From Yersinia artesiana (GTDB taxonomy: Bacteria > Pseudomonadota > Gammaproteobacteria > Enterobacterales > Enterobacteriaceae): DNA of 64,000 nt. This document shows, piece after piece, positions 56,928 through 64,000 of this stretch. The position numbers and the translations under genes are program-made. How positions within the stretch are numbered: the first letter of the stretch is position 1; each line of letters begins with the position of its first letter. The notes beneath the pieces were generated by a model. It saw only the letters and a list, made by a program, of their open reading frames with translations. It was not told the DNA's origin and made no database searches. Location of the stretch: NCBI RefSeq assembly GCF_902726545.1, contig NZ_CACVAD010000021.1, positions 21,271 to 85,270 on the forward strand, given 5' to 3'.

Positions 56928-59009
56928 ATGAAAGGCCGCCTACTGGATGCCGTACCCCTGAGTACACTTTCCGGTGTTGGCGCAAGTCAGGCTGGAAAAC
57001 TGGCGAAGATGGGGCTGGAAACCATTCAAGATCTGTTGCTTCATCTTCCATTACGCTATGAGGATCGCACCAGGTTATACCGAATTGGCGATCTGTTGCC
57101 CGGCCTTTCAGTGACTGTTGAAGGTGAAGTTCTTCGTTCAGATATTAGTTTTGGCCGCCGCCGCATGATGACCTGCCAAATCAGTGACGGCAGCGGTGTG
57201 CTTACCCTGCGCTTTTTCAACTTCAATGCCGCGATGAAAAACAGCTTATCTCCAGGCAAGCATGTGATTGCCTATGGTGAAGCTAAACGAGGTAATACTG
57301 GCCCGGAAATCATTCATCCAGAATATCGGGTGCAGGGCGAAAATATTGGTGTTGAATTACAGGAGTCATTGACCCCCGTTTACCCCACCACGGAAGGCAT
57401 TCGTCAGGCAACGCTGCGTAAACTGATTGATCAAGCGCTGGCAATGCTGGATTCCAGCGTTATTGCCGAATTGCTACCGATTGAATTAAGCCGCTCGCTG
57501 ATCAGCTTGCCAGAAGCTATTCATATTTTGCATCGTCCACCAGCAGATATTCAACTGGCTGATTTAGAGCAGGGCAAACATCCCGCACAGCGGCGCTTAA
57601 TAATGGAAGAGTTGCTAGCCCATAACCTCAGCATGCTGGCAGTCAGAGCGGGAGCGCAGAGCTATCGGGCGCTACCACTGTTACCCGAAGAACAACTTAA
57701 ACAACGTTTTCTTGCGGCATTGCCCTTCACGCCAACTCATGCCCAGCAGCGGGTCGTGGCGGAAATCGAACAAGATATGACGCATAACTTCCCCATGATG
57801 CGTTTGATCCAAGGGGATGTGGGGTCTGGTAAAACGCTGGTTGCCGCACTGGCCGCACTACGCGCTATTGCACACGGTAAACAGGTCGCATTAATGGCAC
57901 CGACTGAGTTGCTGGCTGAACAGCATGCGAATACTTTCCGCCAATGGCTGGAGCCTTTAGGTTTGGAAGTTGGCTGGTTGGCTGGGAAACAAAAAGGTAA
58001 AGCGCGTCTGGCACAACAAGAAGCGGTCGCCAGCGGTCAGGTTTCCATGGTCGTGGGAACGCATGCCATGTTCCAGGAACAAGTGCAATTCTCTGGATTA
58101 GCACTCGTTATTATTGATGAGCAGCATCGTTTTGGTGTTCATCAGCGGCTCGCATTATGGGAAAAGGGCGAGGAGCAAGGCTTCCATCCGCACCAGTTGA
58201 TTATGACCGCGACGCCCATTCCCCGCACCCTGGCCATGACGGCCTATGCTGATCTGGATACCTCAGTAATCGATGAACTGCCGCCGGGTAGAACACCAGT
58301 CACAACAGTGGCAATTCCTGATACTCGCCGCAGTGATGTTATTCAGCGAGTCAAAAATGCCTGTTTAGAAGAGGGGCGGCAAGCTTATTGGGTCTGTACC
58401 TTAATTGAAGAATCTGAACTGTTAGAAGCTCAGGCTGCTGAAGTCACCTGCGAAGAGCTGAAAATCGCCTTGCCGGAGATTAAAGTCGGTTTGGTTCATG
58501 GGCGGATGAAAGGGCCGGAAAAACAGGCTGTTATGTTGGCCTTTAAGCAAGGTGAATTGCAGTTACTGGTTGCCACCACCGTGATTGAAGTTGGGGTTGA
58601 TGTTCCGAATGCCAGCTTGATGATTATCGATAATCCAGAGCGCTTAGGGTTAGCGCAATTGCATCAATTACGTGGCCGTGTTGGTCGTGGTGCTGTCGCC
58701 TCACACTGTGTTCTGCTGTATAAAACGCCGCTGAGTAAAACGGCTCAGATGCGTTTGCAAGTGCTGCGCGACAGTAATGACGGCTTTGTTATTGCTCAGC
58801 GGGATTTGGAAATACGTGGCCCCGGCGAACTCTTAGGCACACGTCAGACTGGCAGTGCTGAATTTAAAATGGCTGATTTACTGCGTGATCAGGCAATGAT
58901 CCCAGAAGTACAACGGGTAGCTCGCCACCTACATCAACAATATCCCGAACATGCACAGGCATTGATAGAACGCTGGCTACCTGAGCGGACGCGTTATACA
59001 AATGCTTGA
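56928..59009 (+). CDS. recG: ATP-dependent DNA helicase RecG
   Basis: Remodels stalled forks and D-loops. 693 residues, as in E. coli. N-terminal wedge/OB domain, Walker A GDVGSGKT at 296-303, Walker B DEQH at 397-400, helicase C-domain with TTVIEVGVDVPNA and QLRGRVGRG, and the C-terminal ENPERLGLAQLHQ-like motif VI region. End of spoT-trmH-recG; a hairpin follows. Confidence 0.98.
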   Translation: MKGRLLDAVPLSTLSGVGASQAGKLAKMGLETIQDLLLHLPLRYEDRTRLYRIGDLLPGLSVTVEGEVLRSDISFGRRRMMTCQISDGSGVLTLRFFNFNAAMKNSLSPGKHVIAYGEAKRGNTGPEIIHPEYRVQGENIGVELQESLTPVYPTTEGIRQATLRKLIDQALAMLDSSVIAELLPIELSRSLISLPEAIHILHRPPADIQLADLEQGKHPAQRRLIMEELLAHNLSMLAVRAGAQSYRALPLLPEEQLKQRFLAALPFTPTHAQQRVVAEIEQDMTHNFPMMRLIQGDVGSGKTLVAALAALRAIAHGKQVALMAPTELLAEQHANTFRQWLEPLGLEVGWLAGKQKGKARLAQQEAVASGQVSMVVGTHAMFQEQVQFSGLALVIIDEQHRFGVHQRLALWEKGEEQGFHPHQLIMTATPIPRTLAMTAYADLDTSVIDELPPGRTPVTTVAIPDTRRSDVIQRVKNACLEEGRQAYWVCTLIEESELLEAQAAEVTCEELKIALPEIKVGLVHGRMKGPEKQAVMLAFKQGELQLLVATTVIEVGVDVPNASLMIIDNPERLGLAQLHQLRGRVGRGAVASHCVLLYKTPLSKTAQMRLQVLRDSNDGFVIAQRDLEIRGPGELLGTRQTGSAEFKMADLLRDQAMIPEVQRVARHLHQQYPEHAQALIERWLPERTRYTNA

Positions 59010-59014
59010 TAAAT

Positions 59015-59037
59015 AAAGGGCGGATAAACCGCCCTTT
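59015..59037. terminator. Hairpin between recG and gltS
   Basis: Nine-base perfect stem (59015-59023 with 59029-59037), A-rich on the left and T-rich on the right, five-base loop. Located in the convergent spacer and usable from both sides. Confidence 0.7.
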
Positions 59038-59060
59038 AAGACCATGATCTTACAACAGAA

Positions 59061-60275
59061 TCATCCCACGACTGCTGGGAAGATTGGCAGCAACAGATAT
59101 AGCTTAATCACGATCACATTGACGATATCAATAAAGAACGCACCGACCATTGGCACCACCAGGAAGGCTAAATGCGATGGACCGAAACGGTCAGTAATGG
59201 CCTGCATATTGGCAATAGCCGTCGGTGTCGCGCCTAAACCGAAACCACAATGCCCCGCCGCTAACACTGCCGCATCATAGTTTTTGCCCATCAACCGGTA
59301 AGTAACGAAGATAGCGTACAGTGCCATCGCCAATGCCTGTACCGACAGAATCACCAACATCGGCAATGCCAGTGACGCCAACTCCCACAGTTTTAGACTC
59401 ATCAAAGCCATTGCCAGGAACAGTGACAAACTGACATTGCCCAGCACTGAGACTGCGCGATCAAACACTTTATAGAAGCCGATTGCCGACAATGTGTTAC
59501 TGAGAATAACCCCAACGAATAACACGCAGACAAAAGTCGGTAATTCAAACATCGTGCCCTGCAACCCGGCAGAAATCACTTGGCCTACCATGAGGCAAAT
59601 CGCGATCATGGCGATAGTTTCGGTCAATACCAATGAGGTGATCATACGGCCAGCAGAGGGCTTTTCAAAAGCAGAAGGGACTTCGCTATCCTCTGGGGTG
59701 CCATCCGGTGTGGAAGAGTGTTTTACCAAATAGCGCGCCACCGGGCCGCCAATCAACCCACCCAGAACCAAACCAAATGTTGCGCAGGCCATTGCCACTT
59801 CGGTTGCATTTTCAAAGCCATAGCGCTCAACAAACACTTTACTCCACGCCGCTCCGGTACCGTGCCCGCCGGATAATGTAATTGAACCGGCCAATAAGCC
59901 CATTAACGGGTCCAACCCCATCAGTTTCGCGAGAGCAATACCAATCGCGTTCTGTACCAGTAGCAGGCCGACGACCACAAAGACAAACACACTCAACGCC
60001 TTGCCACCGGCACGTAAACTGGCCAGGTTGGCATTCAAGCCGATTGTTGCAAAGAATGCCAGCATCAAGGGATCTTTCAACGACATATCAAAACTGATTT
60101 CCCAACCGAGGGTCTTTTGCATCAGCAGCATCATAAAAGCTACCAGCAGACCTCCCGCAACCGGTTCAGGAATGGTGTACTTTTTTAGAAAAGGGACAGT
60201 TTGTACAAGTTTTCGGCCTAACAATAAAACCAAACAGGCCGCGACTAGCGTGCCATAGGTATCGAGATGAAACAT
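59061..60275 (-). CDS. gltS: Sodium/glutamate symporter GltS
   Basis: ESS-family Na+-dependent glutamate carrier of the inner membrane. ATG at 60275 gives 404 residues (E. coli 401), starting MFHLDT. Two inverted halves each with a pore-loop GGHGTGAAW / GHCGFGLGATPTA motif typical of the family. Divergent from xanP, as in E. coli. Confidence 0.96.
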   Translation of the reverse strand: MFHLDTYGTLVAACLVLLLGRKLVQTVPFLKKYTIPEPVAGGLLVAFMMLLMQKTLGWEISFDMSLKDPLMLAFFATIGLNANLASLRAGGKALSVFVFVVVGLLLVQNAIGIALAKLMGLDPLMGLLAGSITLSGGHGTGAAWSKVFVERYGFENATEVAMACATFGLVLGGLIGGPVARYLVKHSSTPDGTPEDSEVPSAFEKPSAGRMITSLVLTETIAMIAICLMVGQVISAGLQGTMFELPTFVCVLFVGVILSNTLSAIGFYKVFDRAVSVLGNVSLSLFLAMALMSLKLWELASLALPMLVILSVQALAMALYAIFVTYRLMGKNYDAAVLAAGHCGFGLGATPTAIANMQAITDRFGPSHLAFLVVPMVGAFFIDIVNVIVIKLYLLLPIFPAVVG

Positions 60276-60512
60276 CTTGGTACTCCATGCGATTGAAATG
60301 TCGAATAAAAATATGACGTTAGACAATTCCTTAATAAACGCCAAAACAGTAAGAGGGTGGATTAGAAAAAAAAATGCCTCTAATTACAAGTTTAGTAATA
60401 GAAAAACATGAACAAATATGGGCAGGAATATTTAAAAAATGCAGCGCAACCGATTGCTTTTGTGAGGCGGATCATTAAAATGCCCTCTTTGCCGATCCGG
60501 AAATGCCACTCC

Positions 60513-61898
60513 ATGTCTACGCAATCCGCCGAACTTGATACACCACAGCAAGCAACTACTCGCCCTAGCGAATTAATTTATCGTTTAGAAGATCGTCCTC
60601 CACTCGCTCAAACTCTGTTTGCCGCATGCCAACATTTATTGGCTATGTTTGTTGCAGTGATAACTCCTGGCCTGTTGATTTGTCAGGCGCTGGGGCTGCC
60701 AGCGGAAGATACTCAACGAATTATTAGCATGTCACTATTTGCCTCTGGTCTGGCATCACTGCTGCAAATTAAAACCTGGGGGCCGGTTGGCTCTGGCCTG
60801 TTATCCATTCAGGGCACCAGTTTTAACTTTGTTTCTCCACTGATTATGGGCGGATTGGCACTGAAAAATGGCGGAGCGGATATCCCGACCATGATGGCAG
60901 CCCTGTTCGGTACCTTAATGGTCGCATCTTGTACTGAAATTATACTATCCCGCTTCTTGCATCTAGCGCGGCGTATTATCACCCCGCTGGTATCAGGTAT
61001 TGTGGTAATGATTATCGGCCTGTCATTGATTCAGGTTGGGTTGACATCTATTGGTGGCGGTTATGGTGCGATGAGCGACCATACATTTGGCTCACCTAAA
61101 AACCTCATGCTGGCGGGCGCGGTACTCGTGGTCATAATTTTATTAAACCGCCAGCGCAACCCGTACCTGCGTGTCGCCTCACTGGTTATCGCCATGGCTG
61201 TGGGCTACCTGCTGGCTTGGGCGCTGGGCATGCTACCAGAGAGTCGCCCTGTCGTTGACACCGCACTGATCACTATCCCGACGCCGTTATACTATGGCTT
61301 ATCTTTTGACTGGAACCTGCTGGTGCCATTAATGCTTATCTTCATGGTGACCTCACTTGAGACCATCGGGGATATCACGGCGACCTCGGATGTATCAGAG
61401 CAACCCGTTCATGGTCCGCTGTATATGAAACGCTTAAAAGGCGGTGTTTTGGCGAATGGTTTGAACTCCATGCTATCAGCCGTGTTCAATACCTTCCCTA
61501 ACTCCTGTTTCGGCCAAAATAATGGGGTTATCCAATTGACCGGCGTTGCCAGCCGCTATGTTGGTTTTGTTGTCGCGCTGATGCTGATTGTACTGGGCCT
61601 GTTCCCGGCCGTTGCTGGGTTCGTACAACATATTCCAGAGCCAGTGCTGGGTGGTGCCACTCTCGTGATGTTCGGAACGATTGCCGCTTCCGGAGTACGT
61701 ATCGTGTCACGCGAAACCCTTAATCGTCGCGCAATTATGATTATGGCGTTGTCATTAGCTGTCGGGATGGGCGTAGCACAGCAACCACTGATTCTGCAAT
61801 TTGCACCAGATTGGGTCAAAACCCTGCTTTCTTCCGGAATTGCAGCCGGTGGTATCACCGCCATCGTGCTTAACTTACTCTTCCCACAAGAAAAATAA
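60513..61898 (+). CDS. xanP: Xanthine:H+ symporter XanP
   Basis: NAT/NCS2-family purine permease of the inner membrane. ATG at 60513 gives 461 residues (E. coli 463) beginning MSTQSAELD; an upstream ATG at 60480 with a gaggcgg sequence is an alternative. Signature motifs [22 protein letters not shown], and the NAT motif [23 protein letters not shown] (positions near 360) are present. Followed by a strong terminator. Confidence 0.95.
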   Translation: MSTQSAELDTPQQATTRPSELIYRLEDRPPLAQTLFAACQHLLAMFVAVITPGLLICQALGLPAEDTQRIISMSLFASGLASLLQIKTWGPVGSGLLSIQGTSFNFVSPLIMGGLALKNGGADIPTMMAALFGTLMVASCTEIILSRFLHLARRIITPLVSGIVVMIIGLSLIQVGLTSIGGGYGAMSDHTFGSPKNLMLAGAVLVVIILLNRQRNPYLRVASLVIAMAVGYLLAWALGMLPESRPVVDTALITIPTPLYYGLSFDWNLLVPLMLIFMVTSLETIGDITATSDVSEQPVHGPLYMKRLKGGVLANGLNSMLSAVFNTFPNSCFGQNNGVIQLTGVASRYVGFVVALMLIVLGLFPAVAGFVQHIPEPVLGGATLVMFGTIAASGVRIVSRETLNRRAIMIMALSLAVGMGVAQQPLILQFAPDWVKTLLSSGIAAGGITAIVLNLLFPQEK

Positions 61899-61922
61899 TC
61901 TTTGCGTTAACACGTCGTTGAA

Positions 61923-61957
61923 ATGGCCGGTCGTAAATGACACCGGCCATTTTTTTA
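61923..61957 (+). terminator. Terminator of xanP
   Basis: Nine-base perfect stem (61923-61931 with 61942-61950) and a run of T's. Confidence 0.9.
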
Positions 61958-62044
61958 TGCTCCGATAACTGATTGTCTATTGAGCTAATGGACAATTTGC
62001 GGCATAAACAGAGTTCCGTATACAGACAGACGTGGAAATACCGG

Positions 62045-63754
62045 ATGAAATTTCTCGGGAAAGTGCTGCTAACGTTATTACTGCTACTAGTGCTGTCGAT
62101 AGTGCTGTGCTACGTGCTGCTTCAGACCAGCTGGGCTGCCGGTTGGTTAAGCCGCTGGGTGAATGATAACAGCGAATATCGCCTCTCTCTGGGGAAAATA
62201 GATCACTCCTGGTCCCAACCTGGGCAAGTCAGCTTTACTGATGTCACACTAGGACGGGCCAAGCAACCCGCGTTTCTTATTGCCCAGCAGGCGGTATTGG
62301 GTCTAAGTTGGCGACAACTGACTGAACCTCGTCATTTCCTCAGCCTCAATTTGCAAAATGGGAGCTTAGCGCTCAATAACAGTACCTCACCATTACCTTT
62401 GCAGGCTGATACCTTACGGCTGACCAATATGGCGCTGAATACCACTATTGAACCGCAAAACAAGGCAGGCCAGTGGAAAGTAACAGGCCAGCAAGTCACT
62501 GGCGGGTTGATCCCTTGGCAACCATTGCCCGGTAATAGTTTGGGCGAAAATGCTCAATTTCAGTTTAGCGCCGGTTCTTTGACCATTAATGGCATCACAG
62601 CCGAAAAACTTTATCTACAAGGCTCCATACAGAAAAACGCCCTGACTTTGAGTAATTTTGGGGCTGATATTGCGCAAGGGGAACTGACTGGGAATGCCAG
62701 TCAATCGGCTGACGGAAGTTGGCTGGTCGACCGCCTGCGCTTGAGTAATATCCGTCTACAAACTCCCGCAACATTAGAAGATGTCTGGAATACATTTTTA
62801 CAGCTCCCTCCTATCACGCTAAAACGATTTGATTTAATTGATGCGCGTGTTGAAGGGAAAAACTGGGCATTTAATGATTTAGATCTCACACTGAAAAATA
62901 TCACGTTCAAGCAAGGCGACTGGCAAAGTGACGAAGGCGAATTATCCCTTAATGCCGGAGACATTATTAAAGGTAATATTCATCTGATTGACCCAATCGC
63001 GACATTTACATTGTCACCAACTGGCGTGGCAATTAATCAATTCTCTACACGCTGGCAAGATGGTCTATTAAGAACCAAGGGAAGCTGGCTGCGTGATAGC
63101 CACCGCCTACAACTTGATGAGCTGACACTGGTGGCGCTAGTTTATACCCTACCCACGGACTGGAAACAGCAATGGCAACAAACGCTACCAAACTGGCTGT
63201 CTGAGGTCTATGTCAGTAAGTTGAATGCTAGCCGTAACTTATTAATTGATATTAGCCCGGACTTCCCATTCCAAATTACGTCGCTGGATGCTGCCGGGAC
63301 TAATTTACTGCTGGCGAGAAATCATCAATGGGGAATGTGGTCAGGCTCAGTAACGCTAAATGCCGGGAATGCGACTTTTAATAAAAATGATGTCCGCCGC
63401 CCATCATTGGCTCTGAGCGCCAATGAACAGCAGATTACGGTTAGTGATTTAAGTGCGTTCACCAAAGAGGGATTGCTGGAAGCCACAGCGGCTATTGATC
63501 AAACACCCGGCAGAGCGTTATCCCTTGCGCTGACTGGCCGATCTGTCGACCTTAATATCTTACAAAACTGGGGCTGGCCAGCCTTACCGTTACAAGGGCT
63601 TGGTAATCTGAAATTACGGATATCAGGTAACCTGGCGGCAGATAATCCATTGAAACCCACTATTAATGGCACTCTACAAGCCACTGACAGCCACGGACAG
63701 CAAGTCAATCAAACTATGCAGCATGGTGAGATACAGGCCGTAGCAGGGCAGTAG
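62045..63754 (+). CDS. yicH: AsmA family protein YicH
   Basis: Inner-membrane-anchored periplasmic protein of the AsmA/TamB-like group that may help phospholipid transport or envelope assembly. ATG at 62045 gives 569 residues, the E. coli YicH length. N-terminal transmembrane segment (LLTLLLLLVLSIVLCYVLL), then long periplasmic beta-rich repeats (QPGQVSFTDVTLGRAKQPAF; LDAAGTNLLLARNHQWGMWSG). The upstream 24 in-frame codons are not homologous. Confidence 0.93.
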   Translation: MKFLGKVLLTLLLLLVLSIVLCYVLLQTSWAAGWLSRWVNDNSEYRLSLGKIDHSWSQPGQVSFTDVTLGRAKQPAFLIAQQAVLGLSWRQLTEPRHFLSLNLQNGSLALNNSTSPLPLQADTLRLTNMALNTTIEPQNKAGQWKVTGQQVTGGLIPWQPLPGNSLGENAQFQFSAGSLTINGITAEKLYLQGSIQKNALTLSNFGADIAQGELTGNASQSADGSWLVDRLRLSNIRLQTPATLEDVWNTFLQLPPITLKRFDLIDARVEGKNWAFNDLDLTLKNITFKQGDWQSDEGELSLNAGDIIKGNIHLIDPIATFTLSPTGVAINQFSTRWQDGLLRTKGSWLRDSHRLQLDELTLVALVYTLPTDWKQQWQQTLPNWLSEVYVSKLNASRNLLIDISPDFPFQITSLDAAGTNLLLARNHQWGMWSGSVTLNAGNATFNKNDVRRPSLALSANEQQITVSDLSAFTKEGLLEATAAIDQTPGRALSLALTGRSVDLNILQNWGWPALPLQGLGNLKLRISGNLAADNPLKPTINGTLQATDSHGQQVNQTMQHGEIQAVAGQ

Positions 63755-63804
63755 CGCGCTTAAACAGCGCTTCCAAGCTTTGTTAAATGACTCTGAACAC
63801 AAAC

Positions 63805-63836
63805 CGCCGATCACGTGAAATATAACGTAATCGGCG
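63805..63836. terminator. Hairpin between yicH and the LuxR-type gene
   Basis: An 11-base stem with one mismatch (63805-63815 with 63826-63836) and ten-base AT loop. The convergent position suggests a shared 3'-end structure. Confidence 0.55.
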
Positions 63837-63847
63837 TAAAAATACTT

Positions 63848-64000
63848 TTACATAAGGGGAAAGGATTTAGAATATTCGAAGAAGCTTTGAGGGACATAAT
63901 TATTGATCTTATTATCATAGCAATAATCCATTACCTGCCGCTTGCTGGAAACACCCGCTTTTCTGTAGATGTTTTGAATAATATTACAAGCAGTTCCGGT
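63848..64000 (-). CDS. C-terminal end of a LuxR-type HTH regulator (partial)
   Basis: Fifty codons remain, reading from the right edge of the window to a TAA at 63848. The segment NIIQNIYRKAGVSSKRQVMDY corresponds to the second half of the LuxR/FixJ helix-turn-helix (recognition helix plus the conserved YRK-x-GV turn), followed by a tail ending KSFPLM. The N-terminal sensing or receiver domain is outside the window, so subfamily cannot be told. Confidence 0.65.
   Translation of the reverse strand, partial: TGTACNIIQNIYRKAGVSSKRQVMDYCYDNKINNYVPQSFFEYSKSFPLM

Overview
The window is a chromosomal segment of a gamma-proteobacterium of the order Enterobacterales, most probably a Yersinia. Almost every gene is a close, full-length homologue of an Escherichia coli gene, and the blocks are ordered as in enteric genomes. 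The compact heptose/Kdo locus, the crotonase/PAS-GGDEF-EAL pair and the palindromic intergenic repeats fit Yersinia. The genus call is inference from gene content; no rRNA or tRNA gene was seen.

Layout. 1-18 kb matches the E. coli menA-to-cpxA region: menA (partial), rraA, zapB, the glycerol genes glpF-glpK-glpX, emrD, fpr, a DUF805 gene, yiiQ, tpiA, sbp, pfkA, fieF, and cpxP divergent from cpxRA. A gene without E. coli counterpart, a small protein with a papain-like Cys-His-Asp motif set, sits between tpiA and sbp. After ada the order jumps to the E. coli cysE-waa region: trmL, yibN-grxC-secB-gpsA-cysE, gpmI-envC-yibQ, kbl-tdh, hldD-waaF-waaC, waaA-waaE-coaD, mutM-rpmG-rpmB, radC, coaBC-dut-slmA, rph-pyrE and yicC.

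From 43.6 to 50.5 kb, between yicC and yicG, lies an accessory block: an acetyltransferase remnant, a metallo-beta-lactamase-fold protein, a possible 57-residue membrane protein, a PAS-GGDEF-EAL protein, a crotonase-fold protein of the RpfF type, a NupC-type transporter and a DUF3574 lipoprotein. The PAS-GGDEF-EAL and crotonase genes face each other and together look like an RpfR/RpfF fatty-acid signal (DSF) receptor and synthase. The rest is core: yicG, ligB, gmk, rpoZ-spoT-trmH-recG, gltS, xanP, yicH and the 3' end of a LuxR-type regulator.

Functional themes are glycerol and triose metabolism (glpFKX, tpiA, pfkA, gpmI, gpsA), envelope stress and division (cpxPRA, envC, zapB, slmA, secB), LPS inner core (hldD, waaF, waaC, waaA, waaE), nucleotide metabolism (dut, pyrE, rph, gmk, xanP) and the stringent response (spoT). 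Spacers between convergent genes are rich in hairpins and palindromic repeats, including two diverged inverted copies of one element with compensatory changes in the end arms. The most interesting items are the papain-fold protein, the RpfF/RpfR pair with its neighbours, and a DNA ligase (LigB) that starts with an apparent export signal.
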